In this document: positions 17,770 through 29,993 of the stretch, in pieces
How the letters are laid out: every line of letters starts with the position of its first letter
How positions within the stretch are numbered: the first letter of the stretch is position 1
Assembly: GCA_022791475.1 (NCBI GenBank)
Contig: JAAVZD010000024.1
Span: forward strand, 1-57,785
From: Clostridia bacterium
GTDB lineage: Bacteria; Bacillota_A; Clostridia; TANB77; CAG-508
Direction: 5' to 3'
DNA length: 57,785 bases
Translations under genes and position numbers: made by a program
Notes under the pieces: model-generated
The model's input: only the letters and a program-made list of their open reading frames with translations
Databases searched by the model: none
Told to the model about the DNA's origin: nothing

Positions 17770-18174
17770 TTTTTCTCCTAATTATATAATTTATTTTATT
17801 AAAAATATGTCTAATGTTTTTAATTGGTATATAAAAAGTCATTAAGCATTTTTACTAAATAATCTTTCTTTATATAATTCTATTTGTTATATCATATGCT
17901 CAATTTTTCCTTCTCTTACATATTTTTTATTTATTTTTCGATACTTTTTTATATTTTGATTTTATCATAATCTTTAACAGTTTACAATGACCCTTTTCTA
18001 TTTGCTTCTTTATTTAATGAGTGTCCCCACTGTTATAATTTCGGAGCAAAAATGAATTTAAGAATTGCTAAATAGCAAAAACTATAAATCAATTCTTAAA
18101 ATTGTCATATTTATATTCTAAGAGCTTTTCATCTATTAGTTCAAAAGCTCTTAGAATATAACAAAAGACCACCC
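17770..18174. other. 405-bp intergenic stretch with two hairpins
   Basis: No gene is visible. The part next to the DUF3298 gene holds two hairpins. One has arms TTTAAGAATTG at 18058-18068 and their complement at 18090-18100. The other is a perfect 18-bp repeat at 18112-18160. The rest is AT-rich sequence without open frames. Confidence 0.7.
18112..18160. terminator. Terminator after the DUF3298 gene
   Basis: TATATTCTAAGAGCTTTT and its exact complement are separated by 13 bases, just after the stop at 18175 on the minus strand. Confidence 0.8.
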
Positions 18175-18819
18175 CTAGTGTACTTTATTAATTAAAAATA
18201 CTGGTATTCCACTTGAGTATGGTGCTATATCGTATTGTTGAAAATATATTGCTATTGCATTTGGTGTGATATAATAGCTATTTAAATTAAATGTTTCTAA
18301 TACTAGTTCACAGTAGTTTTCAAAATATTGATTTTTTCCTTCTTGTATTTGTGTTTTTATTTGTTTATTTATTTCTTTTAATATGTCAATTGTATAATAT
18401 TGGTTATTAGGAAAGAAGTATGATAATGGTATTATACTTGCATCTTTTAAATTCCAGTTTTGAGAAGTTCTTATTGTACTTCCGTGTGCTCCTCCTGTAA
18501 ATTGGTATTCGTCTTGGTATAAACTTACAATAAATCCTTCATTATAGGTTATATCATATTCTGATATTACTTCATATACCATTATTGGGTATCCATTTTC
18601 CATATTATATTCATATACTTCTTTGGCATTTTCATATAAGTCTGTTCTTACATATTTTTCTAAGTTAATTGCCTTATTTTTATTATAATTATTAAATATT
18701 TCTTTTCCAAACGTATATTTAGAAGAAATTATTTGAGGATACTCTATTTTGTATGTAAGTATAACTATATTTTTATACTTCATCTCTCCTTTTATTGTCT
18801 TTTTTTCTATTTGATTCAT
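18175..18819 (-). CDS. DUF3298 / RsiV-like domain protein
   Basis: This 214-residue protein contains the RsiV-type C-terminal domain (YQFTGGAHGSTIRTSQNWNL near residue 110, then LSYFFPNN). In Bacillus RsiV this region binds lysozyme, in an anti-sigma factor. Here there is no transmembrane segment or sigma-binding N-terminus and no sigma gene is adjacent, so it is a stand-alone homologue. It is probably cytoplasmic or exported by an unseen route. The start has AGGAGG about ten bases upstream. Confidence 0.75.
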   Translation of the reverse strand: MNQIEKKTIKGEMKYKNIVILTYKIEYPQIISSKYTFGKEIFNNYNKNKAINLEKYVRTDLYENAKEVYEYNMENGYPIMVYEVISEYDITYNEGFIVSLYQDEYQFTGGAHGSTIRTSQNWNLKDASIIPLSYFFPNNQYYTIDILKEINKQIKTQIQEGKNQYFENYCELVLETFNLNSYYITPNAIAIYFQQYDIAPYSSGIPVFLINKVH

Positions 18820-19004
18820 AGCATAAAACCTCCTAGTATACTATATGAGTATAACTATTTTTTTGTTTCTTTCATCAAACTAAAATATTTGTATTGTATT
18901 TCACATAATTTTCTGATATACTCTATGCAATAATAATTAAGAAGTCCTCTTTGCAGCTTAATGTGTACTTCATTGTAAAAAAATTTTTAAGGAGGAAATT
19001 GTTT

Positions 19005-19637
19005 ATGGAAAAAAGTGAATTAATGAGTTTCTTTACTGTACTTGACTTTTATGATAATCTTTCTGTTTTGAAAGAAAAAGAACGGACTGGTTGGATAAAA
19101 TGGAATATTACAGGTAGACGTGAATCAGTGAATGACCATACTACAAGTGCTCAACATTTGGCTTGGGCTCTTTATTCTGAATATGATATTGATGTAAATA
19201 TTGAGCATGTAATTGCAATGCTTTCTATTCATGAAATTGGTGAATCAATAATTGGAGATATTACCGCATATGATGGTGTTGATTCTAAGTCAAAAGCTAA
19301 ACGTGAAAGAGAAGCTGTTGTTTCTATTTGTTCTAATTTAAAAAAAGGCGATATTCTTATATCTCTTTTTGATGAATTTGAAGCTAAAGAAACACCTGAG
19401 GCTAAATTTGCATATCTTTGCGATAAGTTAGATTTTGATTTGCAAGCACGATTATATTGTAATGATAATCGATGTAGTATTGAAAAAGCTACTTATGAAA
19501 TGATAAGTATTAAACAGATTCAGGAAATTATAGAAAATTGTGCTAAAACTGCTTGGGATGTTTTCTGGAAAGCAGATAAGCCTAAGTTTGATGGTACTTA
19601 TTTGGAGAGCTTTTTTGCTATGCTTAAAAATGCTTAA
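19005..19637 (+). CDS. HD-domain hydrolase (YfbR / HDDC2-like)
   Basis: This 210-residue metal-dependent phosphohydrolase has the order of motifs of 5'-deoxynucleotidase-like HD proteins: RTGWIKW at 27, ESVNDHTTSAQHLAW at about 40-55 (first His), MLSIHEIGE at about 72 (HE in place of HD) and CDKLDFDLQA at about 125 (distal Asp). The HE variation occurs in related families. The ATG at 19005 is chosen over one at 18951 because TAAGGAGGAAATTG lies before it. Codon 27 is a CGG read in frame as the conserved Arg. It sits between a divergent gene and a convergent one. Confidence 0.82.
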   Translation: MEKSELMSFFTVLDFYDNLSVLKEKERTGWIKWNITGRRESVNDHTTSAQHLAWALYSEYDIDVNIEHVIAMLSIHEIGESIIGDITAYDGVDSKSKAKREREAVVSICSNLKKGDILISLFDEFEAKETPEAKFAYLCDKLDFDLQARLYCNDNRCSIEKATYEMISIKQIQEIIENCAKTAWDVFWKADKPKFDGTYLESFFAMLKNA

Positions 19638-19683
19638 AAAAATATAACGATTGGCTTTTAAGTCAATCGTTATATTTTTTTAA
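19636..19683. terminator. Bidirectional terminator
   Basis: AAAAAATATAACGATTG and its exact complement flank GCTTTTAAGT. It serves the HD gene and the convergent WG-repeat gene. Confidence 0.9.
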
Positions 19684-21251
19684 TTTAACTCCATATTTGT
19701 ATTTATTTCATTTGATTGTACATTTGAACTTACTGTTTCTGTATTAGTTGTATTTGTTTGTATAACATTGGTAGTTTCATTTGTTATAGTATTTTGGTTT
19801 TTATTAATGTCCATATCTATATCAACAATTGTATTGTTTTTATCATCATATTCATTTTCATTATATCTCCATAAGTCTGGGTTTATATATTGTTCCATAT
19901 ATTGTATAAGATCATATGACTTTCCTTGATAAATCATTGTATATTGTTCTTGACCATTAGAAATTATTGAATATACTGATTCTAGTCCCATATTTATCAT
20001 TTCTTGTCCTTTAGAATTTACAATTCCATAATATGGTGTCTTTCTGTTATTTATATCAAATTGCTTAGATACAACTATACCTTTAACCTCTGGTATTATT
20101 AATATATTATTTGCATTTCTATTAGAGCTTCCACTTTCTGATATACAACCTAATGTATAATAATCTACTGGTAAAATTTTCTCGCCTTTTATATTAAACA
20201 TTCCCCATAATCCATTTTGTTTTACTGGAATTGCATTATTAAATAATATATATTTATTTTTTATATCATTTGTTGGGAATTTTGTACTATCTATTCCTAT
20301 TTCATCATATTCTAGGTATATTAATATTTTTCCATTCTTTTCTATTACACCTTTTTTACCATTCGAAGTTGCCATATATAAGTTAAGATTTTTATCTATT
20401 TGTTTTAATGCGTCATATTGAGGGCTAACCTTTGTATCACCTTCTGAAGTTATAATTCCAACTTTGCTTTCTTCAGTCTTTACTATAAATTCTTCTGAAC
20501 CTTCATTAAACTCAATATCTGTATATTTCATACCTACTATTTCTTTATTTTCTAAATTGTGTATTCCATATCTAATGTTGTTATTTGAAGATGTCTTTTC
20601 TGTATTATCAACATTTTGTACTACTAATAGTCCATATAATAATGCCTTCTGATTATTGAAGTTTTCTTCTATTGCTGCATTTTTATATGTTGTTACATAT
20701 AAATTAGTTAAATATGGTAAAGTATATATTTTAATTTCATTTTCTTCTTTACTATAAGCAAATTGAAGGTTACATGCTAAATTTAAGCCCTTTGCACTTA
20801 TATATAGCTTTCCATTTGCCATCTTTTTTATCGGCTCATCTATTGTAAAATAAGTATAATCTAAATCATCTACTGGTGTTTTATAAATTGTATTTTCTTC
20901 ATTTTCAAATGTTACAATTTCATCTTTTCCTTCTAAGTAACATTGATTTTTATCTTCAGTATATTGTTTATATCCACCATTATAATATTTGTAGCCAATT
21001 AATTCAGCAATATCTGGTAATGAAATATATACGTTATCTCCTTCATATAAAAATAAATCTGTTTGCATTGTTTTGGTTGATATTGCTTTTCCATCTATAT
21101 TAAATTTAAACTGAGCTTCTTTTAAATAATAAATACTTACAAATAGCACAATACTTACAATCAATAAAAATACTATTAATGCAGTTATTATTATCATTGC
21201 TTTTTTGCTCTTCCTTTGTTTTTCTTCCATGTTAGTTCCAATTATATCCAT
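19680..21251 (-). CDS. Membrane-anchored WG-repeat protein
   Basis: This 523-residue protein has one transmembrane segment (about 19-42) after a basic cytoplasmic tip, so most of it lies outside the membrane. Residues 50-180 resemble the copper-amine-oxidase N-terminal-like stalk domain (YISLPDIAELIGYKYY, KLYISAKGLNLACNL). Residues about 225-440 hold WG-type repeats (KVGIITSEGDTKVSPQYDAL, KKGVIEKNGKILIYLEYDEI, LWGMFNIKGEKILPVDYY). The C-terminal 60 residues are Asn/Thr-rich. The role is unknown; proteins of this build are common in gut Clostridia. AGGAGGGTGTT precedes the ATG. Confidence 0.85.
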   Translation of the reverse strand: MDIIGTNMEEKQRKSKKAMIIITALIVFLLIVSIVLFVSIYYLKEAQFKFNIDGKAISTKTMQTDLFLYEGDNVYISLPDIAELIGYKYYNGGYKQYTEDKNQCYLEGKDEIVTFENEENTIYKTPVDDLDYTYFTIDEPIKKMANGKLYISAKGLNLACNLQFAYSKEENEIKIYTLPYLTNLYVTTYKNAAIEENFNNQKALLYGLLVVQNVDNTEKTSSNNNIRYGIHNLENKEIVGMKYTDIEFNEGSEEFIVKTEESKVGIITSEGDTKVSPQYDALKQIDKNLNLYMATSNGKKGVIEKNGKILIYLEYDEIGIDSTKFPTNDIKNKYILFNNAIPVKQNGLWGMFNIKGEKILPVDYYTLGCISESGSSNRNANNILIIPEVKGIVVSKQFDINNRKTPYYGIVNSKGQEMINMGLESVYSIISNGQEQYTMIYQGKSYDLIQYMEQYINPDLWRYNENEYDDKNNTIVDIDMDINKNQNTITNETTNVIQTNTTNTETVSSNVQSNEINTNMELN

Positions 21252-21275
21252 AACACCCTCCTCTTATGTGAAATA

Positions 21276-23354
<2,079 letters not shown>

Positions 23355-23360
23355 GTTTTT

Positions 23361-24383
23361 TTAATTTATGAACATTGCGTCGCCAAAACTGAAAAAACGG
23401 TATTTTTGTTTTACTGCTTCTTGGTAAGCCTGCATTGTGTAGTCTTTTCCGGCTAGTGCGGATACTAGCATTAGCAGGGTTGATTGTGGTAGGTGGAAGT
23501 TTGTTATTAGTGCGTCTATGCATTTGAATTTGTAGCCTGGGTATATGAATATTTGTGTGTCGCCTTCTTGCTGTTTTATACTTCCGTTTTCGTCTGCTAC
23601 TGTTTCTAGTACTCTGCATGATGTTGTTCCTACTGCTATTACTCGGTGACCTGTTCTTTTAGCTGTGTTTATTTTTTCTGCGTCTTCTTTTTTTATGTAG
23701 TAGTGCTCTGAGTGCATTTCGTGCTCTTCTACTTTTTCTTCTTTTACTGGTCTAAATGTTCCTATTCCTACGTGAAGTGTTACATTTGCTATGTTTATTC
23801 CTTTTTCTTCTATTTGTTTTAGAAGTTCTGGTGTGAAGTGTAAGCCTGCTGTTGGCGCTGCTGCCGAGCCATTGTATTTTGCGTATACTGTTTGATATCT
23901 GTCTTTTTCTTTTAGTTCTTCGTGTATGTATGGTGGAAGTGGCATTAAGCCTATTTGATCTAGTATTTCGTTAAATATTCCTTTGTAGTGGAATTTTACT
24001 TTTCTTGTTCCGCCTGGCATTATATCTAGTATTTCTGCTTCTAGTAGGCCTTCTCCAAATATTACTTTTGTTCCTATGTGTAGTTTATTTCCTGGTCTTA
24101 CTATGCTTTCCCATATGTCACCTTCTATGTTATTTAGTAATAGAAATTCTACATTTGCTCCTGTTTCTTTTTTTCCATATATTCTTGCTGGTATTACTTT
24201 TGTGTTGTTTCGTACTAGGCAGTCTCCTGGTTGTAAGAAGTCTATTATGTCTTTGAAGGTTTTGTGTTCTATTGTTTGTTTTTCTCTGTTTAGTACCATT
24301 AGTCTTGATTCATCTCTTTTTTCTAAAGGTACTTGTGCTATTAGTTCTTCTGGTAGTTCGTAATTAAATTCTGATACGTTCAT
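23361..24383 (-). CDS. queA: S-adenosylmethionine:tRNA ribosyltransferase-isomerase
   Basis: This 340-residue enzyme adds the cyclopentyl ring to preQ1-tRNA using SAM, giving epoxyqueuosine after Tgt has acted. The N-terminus [24 protein letters not shown], the segment [14 protein letters not shown], the [15 protein letters not shown] motif near 173 and the [12 protein letters not shown] motif near 206 are all standard, and the length is normal. AAGGAGCAAAAA precedes the ATG. The 3' end abuts the RAYT unit. Confidence 0.97.
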   Translation of the reverse strand: MNVSEFNYELPEELIAQVPLEKRDESRLMVLNREKQTIEHKTFKDIIDFLQPGDCLVRNNTKVIPARIYGKKETGANVEFLLLNNIEGDIWESIVRPGNKLHIGTKVIFGEGLLEAEILDIMPGGTRKVKFHYKGIFNEILDQIGLMPLPPYIHEELKEKDRYQTVYAKYNGSAAAPTAGLHFTPELLKQIEEKGINIANVTLHVGIGTFRPVKEEKVEEHEMHSEHYYIKKEDAEKINTAKRTGHRVIAVGTTSCRVLETVADENGSIKQQEGDTQIFIYPGYKFKCIDALITNFHLPQSTLLMLVSALAGKDYTMQAYQEAVKQKYRFFSFGDAMFIN

Positions 24384-24447
24384 TTTTTGCTCCTTTTTCT
24401 TTTTGGAAGTTGGATATTGAATATCAAATTTATGGGTAATTTCTTTG

Positions 24448-24477
24448 AAGAGCAGACGATTACTAATCGCCCATACA
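24448..24477. repeat. GTAGGGG-family palindrome, degenerate
   Basis: AGACGATTACTAATCGCCCA lies in the 100-bp gap before queA. It matches the inner CGATT..AATCGCCC part of the palindrome at 41714-41742. Confidence 0.55.
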
Positions 24478-24487
24478 ATTCTATCCT

Positions 24488-25867
24488 CTATCCCCTATCT
24501 TCTACTTTTTGTTCTTTTAGTTGTGTCATATTAAATATATTTAATATATTTTTATATACCCCATTTAATTCTTCTATTATATTTTGTGGTTCTTCAAAGT
24601 AATCTAATTTTCTTGAATGTTTAAAATCAGTTGTTTTTGTTGGCTTTTTTGTGTATATCTCTTCTGGAAGTCCAACTAGACCTTTATTGGTCGATTTTAT
24701 ATTTTTGTTCATATAATCTTCATACCATTTACTTAATCCTGTTTTATTTTGGCTTTTGTATCCGTATTTTTCATAGTCATGTAGTTCTGGTCTTTCATAT
24801 CCATATTCTAAACTATTTCTCTCTAGAGTGTGTAAAAATTCATGTACATATACTTCTTCTGGGAATATGTTTATTCTTTCATCATATTTGTATATGTAAT
24901 TTGAATTACTGTTTGGAAGTCTTATATTTGAAAAACCTATATTTCTGTATTCCATACTCCCTAGTCCTATCCAATCATTTACTGGAATTTCATTTTTTGC
25001 GTTTATATCTCCTGTTCTAAATGCTATGAATATGTGGTCATATTTTCCTAATGCTATATATTTATCTATTACATTTTTTACATCATAAGGTGATACAAAA
25101 TATCCATTTTCTTCATCGTATGACATAGATGTTATAGGTATTTGAATTTCTTTTATATCATAATTTACTTTTATTTTTCCTTTTGACATTTCTTCCATTG
25201 ATGTTTTGAACCTATTAATACATAATTTCATATCATTTACATCTGATTGTGATAATGTTAAATTAAAGTTTTTGCTAGTACCATTTATGTTTAAATTAAC
25301 ATCTGTTTTATCAAATATCAAACATAAGAAGTTCCATGTATTTGATGAATCTGCTGTTCCTACTTCAATTGTCATATCTGAAAACCATGCTGTTCCTTTT
25401 GAATCGTCATAATTTCCACCTAGCCTAAATCCTATTTGAACCTCTTCTCTGTTTTTAGAATTAAATATGAATTCTATTTTTGTCCAATCCGACGTTCCTG
25501 TAACATTGTCAGACTTTTCTACTGTTTCATTTATACAAATATGTGCTCCTGCATCTGTGTTTTCATTTTTATTTATAACATCTTTAGTTTTTACCATACA
25601 GCTTACTTTATATGATGTATTTGGAATTACATTTATTGTTTTAAAAAACATTGCATCATTAAAATCTGTATTTTCTATTTTATAACTATCCATTTTTGAA
25701 TATTTTTCTTGGCTATCCCTTGAAAAGTTTGATATTCCACTGTTAAATTCTGCTCTTATATATTCACTAAAATTATTACTTTTATATACTTTATATAGTA
25801 CAAATAATAAACCTATTATTATCAACATTGATATTATATTTTTTATTATTTTAATTGCCTTTTGCAT
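24488..25867 (-). CDS. Membrane-anchored putative zinc metalloprotease with CBM-like domain
   Basis: This 459-residue protein has an N-terminal anchor at about 10-27. Residues about 60-170 look like a carbohydrate-binding-module jelly roll ([23 protein letters not shown], then [14 protein letters not shown] and [13 protein letters not shown]). The C-terminal half has HEFLH at 342-346, a match to the zincin motif HExxH, followed by [13 protein letters not shown], where another His or Asp could be the third ligand. This suggests a surface zinc protease. The family is not one I can name, and activity is inference. GGAGGAAATTTA precedes the ATG. Confidence 0.7.
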   Translation of the reverse strand: MQKAIKIIKNIISMLIIIGLLFVLYKVYKSNNFSEYIRAEFNSGISNFSRDSQEKYSKMDSYKIENTDFNDAMFFKTINVIPNTSYKVSCMVKTKDVINKNENTDAGAHICINETVEKSDNVTGTSDWTKIEFIFNSKNREEVQIGFRLGGNYDDSKGTAWFSDMTIEVGTADSSNTWNFLCLIFDKTDVNLNINGTSKNFNLTLSQSDVNDMKLCINRFKTSMEEMSKGKIKVNYDIKEIQIPITSMSYDEENGYFVSPYDVKNVIDKYIALGKYDHIFIAFRTGDINAKNEIPVNDWIGLGSMEYRNIGFSNIRLPNSNSNYIYKYDERINIFPEEVYVHEFLHTLERNSLEYGYERPELHDYEKYGYKSQNKTGLSKWYEDYMNKNIKSTNKGLVGLPEEIYTKKPTKTTDFKHSRKLDYFEEPQNIIEELNGVYKNILNIFNMTQLKEQKVEDRG

Positions 25868-25940
25868 TAAATTTCCTCCTAAAATAAGTAATTATATTAT
25901 ACAGTATTTTAGTGGTAAAAACAAGGTGTTTTAAGTAAAT

Positions 25941-25974
25941 TAAATCCCTTAGAATATTTAATCTAAGGGATTTA
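25941..25974. terminator. Terminator after ileS
   Basis: TAAATCCCTTAGA and its exact complement flank an 8-base loop and lie 13 bp after the ileS stop, with a T-rich flank. Confidence 0.85.
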
Positions 25975-25986
25975 ATATTTTTCTTA

Positions 25987-28900
25987 TTATTTTTTCTCTA
26001 CTGCTATATTTAGTTTTTCTCCATTTATAGAAGTTTCTGTATATTCTTTTCCTTCTTCATTGTATATAATTTTATCTGCTAATGTGTCTTTTTGAATTTG
26101 CTCACTGTATTTTCTAATTACTACTTCTAACATTTCATTTCCAACTACATATAGGTTAATTCTGTCTAGTACTTCAAATCCGCTTTCTTTTCTCATGTTT
26201 TGTACTTTTGAAAGTATTTCACGTACATAACCTTCCTCTTTTAGCTCTTGTGTAATAGTTGTATCTAATATAACTCCTATTTCACCTTCTCCTGCAAAAG
26301 CGTAGCCTTCTTTTCCTTGCATTGTTACAAGTAAGTTTTCTTGGTTTAGTTCAATTTCTTGTCCTTCTACTGTTATTATAGCACTTTCTCCATTTTGTAC
26401 TTTGCTAGCTAATTTCATTTGATTTTGTTTTGCTATTTCTGCTCTTATTTGTGGAATTAGTTTTCCATAAGTTTTTCCTAGTACTGGTAGGTTTGGTTTT
26501 ATTTCGAAGTTTACGTACTCTGCCATTTGTGCCCCTAATTGTACTTCTTTTATGTTCAACTCATCTTTTACTATATCTCCATAATATTCTGGAAGTTCGT
26601 TTGCTGATATTAACATTTTTGATAGTGGCTGTCTGTTTTTGATATTTACACTATTACGTGCACTTCTTCCTAATTTTACTATTGTATATGCTAATCCCAT
26701 TTCTTCTTCTAGTTTTTTATCAATAGCACTTCCATTTACTTCTGGCCATGTACATAGGTGTATGCTTTCTGGTGCTGTTTTATCTAAACCTACTACTAAG
26801 TTTTGATAAATTTCTTCTGTTATAAATGGTACAAATGGTGCTGCTACTTTTGCAAGTGTTGTTAGTACTCTATATAAAGTTACATATGCTCCTATTTTGT
26901 CCTCTGAAAGCTCTGTTCTCCAATATCTTTCTCTGTTTCTACGTACATACCAGTTTGAAAGTTCGTCTGTAAATTGTTCAATTTCTAAAGCCGCTGATGT
27001 TATATCATAGTTGTCTAATTTTTCTTCTATATCTTTTATTAATGTGTTTAATTTTGATATTATCCATTTATCCATTACGTTTGTAACTTCGAAGTCTGAA
27101 TATTCTACTGGGTTAAATTTATCAATTTCTGCATATAGAACGTAGAATGAATATACATTCCATAGTGTAGATAAGAATTTTCTTTGTGTTTCTTCTACAT
27201 CTTTTGTTGAGAACCTTGTTGGTAGCCATGGTGCGCTTGTTGTGTAGAAGTGCCAACGTGTTGCGTCTGCTCCTACTGAACCTAATACTTCAAATGGGTC
27301 TACTACATTTCCTAAGTGTTTTGACATTTTTAAACCTTTGCTATCTAGTACGTGACCTAGTACTATACAGTTTTCAAATGGGTTTGTGTCAAATATACAT
27401 GTTGATATTGCAAGTAAAGTATAGAACCATCCTCTAGTTTGGTCTACCGCTTCTGAAATGAACTGTGCTGGGAAGTTCTTTTCAAATAATTCTTTATTTT
27501 CAAATGGGTAGTGTAATTGTGCAAATGGCATTGAACCTGAGTCAAACCAACAATCTATAACTTCTTTTTCTCTTATCATATCTTTTCCACAATCTGGGCA
27601 AGTTATGTGGATAGGGTCTAGGTATGGTTTATGAAGTTCTACATTTTCTGGTACATTTATTCCCTTTTCTTTTAGTTCTTCTCTAGAGCCTATACATTCC
27701 ATATGACCACAACCTTCACATCTCCATATTGGAAGTGGTGTTCCCCAGTATCTATCTCTTGAAATTCCCCAATCTATAACATTTTCTAGGAATTTTCCGA
27801 AACGTCCTGTACGTATTGTGTCTGGCATCCAGTTTATTTTGTTGTTGTTTTCTAATAGCTTATCACGAACTTCTGTCATTCTAACAAACCAACTCTCTTT
27901 TGGGTAGTATAGAAGTGGTGTGTCACATCTCCAGCAGTGTGGATAGCTGTGTGTATGTTTTGCTGAGCTAAATAATTTATTTTCATGTGCAAGCCATATA
28001 CATATATCTTTATCACAAGTTTTTACAAATCTTCCTGCCCATGGTGTTACTTCTGGTACGAAGTTTCCTGATTTATCTACTAAGTTTACAAATGCTATTC
28101 CATTTTGTTTTGAAACAAAGCTATCATCTTCACCATAAGCTGGTGCTATATGAACTATACCTGTACCATCTGTTAAAGTTACATAGTCGCCATGTATTAC
28201 TTCAAATGCTTTTCCTTCTACTTCTGCAAATGGCATTAATTGTTCATATTTCATTCCTAAAAGTTCTGTTCCTTTTACTTCTTTTAACATTTCATAAGGA
28301 ATATCTTTTAGTACTGTTTCTATTAAGTCTTTTGCTAAAATATAAACTTCTTCATTTCCTTCTTCTTGCATTTTACCATCTATAACTGGTTTTTCTACTT
28401 TTACATATGCATAAGTATAAGCTTTGTTAATACATAAAGCTAAGTTTGAAGGTAATGTCCAAGGTGTTGTTGTCCATGCTAAGAAGTATACGTTTTCTTC
28501 TCCAACTACTTTAAATTTAGCAGTACATGTTAAGTCTTGAACATCTTTATATCCTTGTGCTACTTCGTGTGAAGAAAGTGCTGTTCCACATCTTGGGCAA
28601 TATGGCATAACTTTATGACCTTGATATAATAAACCTTTTTCCCACATTTGTTTTAAAGCCCACCATTCAGATTCTATATAATCATCATGGTAAGTTACAT
28701 ATGGTTTTTCCATGTCTACCCAATAACCAATTTGGTTAGTCATATCTTCCCACATAGAAACATATTTGAATACGCTTTCTTTACATTCACCTATAAATTT
28801 TTCAACTCCATAATCTTCAATTTGCTCTTTACCTGAAATTCCTAATTTCTTTTCAACTTCAAGTTCAACTGGAAGACCATGAGTATCCCAACCAGCTTTA

Positions 28901-29145
28901 CGAATTACATCATAACCTTTCATTACTTTATACCTAGGGATAATATCTTTCATAACCCTAGTTAATATATGACCAACATGTGGCTTTCCATTAGCTGTAG
29001 GTGGTCCATCATAAAAAGTAAAATATCTTTTACCCTTATTCATATCAAAATTCTTTTTGATAACATCTTTTTCCTTCCATAAATTTGAAACCTCATGTTC
29101 CATTCCAACAAATCCATCTTCTTTAAGTTCAACTTTTTTGTACAT
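25987..29145 (-). CDS. ileS: Isoleucyl-tRNA synthetase (IleS2-like)
   Basis: This class I synthetase of 1052 residues charges tRNA-Ile. HVGH at 56-59 is the HIGH motif and LKMSKHLGN is the KMSKS loop. The editing domain carries the usual [10 protein letters not shown]. An internal CxxC pair set ([16 protein letters not shown]) precedes the KMSKS loop. The sequence around HVGH ([20 protein letters not shown]) and the length resemble the eukaryote-like IleS2 type, known for intrinsic mupirocin tolerance in some bacteria. It is preceded by a DUF1653 gene and an Ile-specific T-box. GGAGAAATTTAAAA precedes the ATG. Confidence 0.97.
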   Translation of the reverse strand: MYKKVELKEDGFVGMEHEVSNLWKEKDVIKKNFDMNKGKRYFTFYDGPPTANGKPHVGHILTRVMKDIIPRYKVMKGYDVIRKAGWDTHGLPVELEVEKKLGISGKEQIEDYGVEKFIGECKESVFKYVSMWEDMTNQIGYWVDMEKPYVTYHDDYIESEWWALKQMWEKGLLYQGHKVMPYCPRCGTALSSHEVAQGYKDVQDLTCTAKFKVVGEENVYFLAWTTTPWTLPSNLALCINKAYTYAYVKVEKPVIDGKMQEEGNEEVYILAKDLIETVLKDIPYEMLKEVKGTELLGMKYEQLMPFAEVEGKAFEVIHGDYVTLTDGTGIVHIAPAYGEDDSFVSKQNGIAFVNLVDKSGNFVPEVTPWAGRFVKTCDKDICIWLAHENKLFSSAKHTHSYPHCWRCDTPLLYYPKESWFVRMTEVRDKLLENNNKINWMPDTIRTGRFGKFLENVIDWGISRDRYWGTPLPIWRCEGCGHMECIGSREELKEKGINVPENVELHKPYLDPIHITCPDCGKDMIREKEVIDCWFDSGSMPFAQLHYPFENKELFEKNFPAQFISEAVDQTRGWFYTLLAISTCIFDTNPFENCIVLGHVLDSKGLKMSKHLGNVVDPFEVLGSVGADATRWHFYTTSAPWLPTRFSTKDVEETQRKFLSTLWNVYSFYVLYAEIDKFNPVEYSDFEVTNVMDKWIISKLNTLIKDIEEKLDNYDITSAALEIEQFTDELSNWYVRRNRERYWRTELSEDKIGAYVTLYRVLTTLAKVAAPFVPFITEEIYQNLVVGLDKTAPESIHLCTWPEVNGSAIDKKLEEEMGLAYTIVKLGRSARNSVNIKNRQPLSKMLISANELPEYYGDIVKDELNIKEVQLGAQMAEYVNFEIKPNLPVLGKTYGKLIPQIRAEIAKQNQMKLASKVQNGESAIITVEGQEIELNQENLLVTMQGKEGYAFAGEGEIGVILDTTITQELKEEGYVREILSKVQNMRKESGFEVLDRINLYVVGNEMLEVVIRKYSEQIQKDTLADKIIYNEEGKEYTETSINGEKLNIAVEKK

Positions 29146-29167
29146 TTTTTAAATTTCTCCTTTCTTT

Positions 29168-29413
29168 TTATTTATTTTTGCTTTCTATATGCTGTAGTTC
29201 AAATCTATACTTTTGTTCTACATTTGGATATTTCTCGTGGTCTACTTCGCTTGCAAACATTTCGTATGGTCTTACATATAGTGAACAGTCTCCATATAAT
29301 CTTCTATAAAGTACCATTTTTTCTTTTGTTTCGCTATGTGTTACTATATCTTCTACTAAATAGTAATCTCCTTTAAAATGTTTGTATATCGCTTTTACTT
29401 TTATTTCTTGCAT
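29168..29413 (-). CDS. DUF1653-domain protein
   Basis: This 81-residue protein is a DUF1653 member. The fold is recognised from [34 protein letters not shown] and [16 protein letters not shown]. These small proteins are mostly beta and of unknown function. AGGGAGGCAAGAAA supports the ATG at 29413, 22 codons inside the longest open frame. It ends 22 bp before the ileS ATG and is probably cotranscribed with it under the T-box leader. Confidence 0.85.
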   Translation of the reverse strand: MQEIKVKAIYKHFKGDYYLVEDIVTHSETKEKMVLYRRLYGDCSLYVRPYEMFASEVDHEKYPNVEQKYRFELQHIESKNK

Positions 29414-29460
29414 TTTCTTGCCTCCCTTTTTTTTATCTATACGTAGCCCCGTTGTCTTAT

Positions 29461-29556
29461 CGTTGGCATCATAACCCAAAGGTTACATTAGTACCATTTT
29501 GTTAGTCGATGGAGCAGCTGACTCTTAATCAGCTGGTCTGTGGTTAGATTCGACAA
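29461..29556 (+). pseudogene. tRNA-Lys relic, with a possible tRNA-Met relic before it
   Basis: Bases 29517-29533 form a perfect tRNA-Lys anticodon arm (GCTGA, loop CTCTTAA, TCAGC; anticodon CTT), followed by GGTCTGTGGTT as in real tRNA-Lys. The T loop reads TTAGATT instead of TTCGATT, the D stem does not pair and no acceptor stem is found. Just upstream, GTTGGCATCATAACCCAAAG resembles a tRNA-Met anticodon arm with a damaged loop. It lies antisense to the ileS leader transcript. Not a functional tRNA. Confidence 0.6.
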
Positions 29557-29590
29557 TTATAACTCCGTCCCAAATTGTCCCATTTGTTAC

Positions 29591-29612
29591 AATTGGGGAC
29601 TGTCCCTAATTG
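29591..29612. repeat. GGGAC-family palindrome
   Basis: AATTGGGGACTGTCCCTAAT lies just downstream of the T-box terminator. A related TCCCAAATTGTCCCA stretch precedes it. Confidence 0.75.
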
Positions 29613-29630
29613 TGACGAATATCAAAAAAC

Positions 29631-29905
29631 TCTATTTTGCCCTAACATAGGACGAAATAGAGTTTGTAATTTCGTGGTACCACCTAATTTGAAAATTAAT
29701 TTATTTTTTTGTTTAATTTTCCACTTATCTTTTCTTTAACGCAGAAGGTACGGCTAAACTTACTTTTCTATTTTTTTCAGTTTAACAACAACATAGGTGA
29801 TAACAAATAAAATAGTTTCTTACTAGAATTTCACCATGTATCTAGCTCTCTTTTAGGCTTTTTTTATTTGTGTTGTCCTTGTTAATAGTTTTTCATTTAT
29901 TTATG
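29631..29905 (-). promoter_or_regulatory. T-box leader, Ile specifier
   Basis: On the minus strand the leader has the stem I landmarks GAGAGCTAGA and ATGGTGAAATTCTAG. An ATC specifier at 29801-29799 is followed by A (TTATCACC). The T-box is AGGTGGTACCACG (29685-29673). The terminator AAACTCTATTTCGTCC pairs with GGGCAAAATAGAGTTTTTT. Uncharged tRNA-Ile should stabilise the antiterminator and allow transcription of DUF1653-ileS. About 220 bp of unrelated sequence separate it from the first gene. Confidence 0.93.
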
Positions 29906-29911
29906 TACTTA

Positions 29912-29940
29912 ATATTAGCATGTTTTTTTATAAAATGCAA
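29912..29940 (-). promoter_or_regulatory. Promoter of the T-box transcript
   Basis: TTGCAT (29940-29935), a 17-bp spacer and TAATAT (29917-29912) lie immediately upstream of stem I. Confidence 0.65.
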
Positions 29941-29950
29941 TACTTTTTTA

Positions 29951-29990
29951 AGTAAAAACCTAGAGAAAAAATTATTTCTCTAGGTTTTTA
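29951..29990. terminator. Terminator after the HAD gene
   Basis: AAAAACCTAGAGAAA and its complement flank a short A/T loop, 4 bp after the stop of 29994-30674. Confidence 0.85.
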
Positions 29991-29993
29991 TTA

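Noticed and set aside
29461..29556. Functional tRNA-Lys gene
   Set aside because: No acceptor stem, an unpaired D arm, and A in place of the invariant C56 of the T loop.
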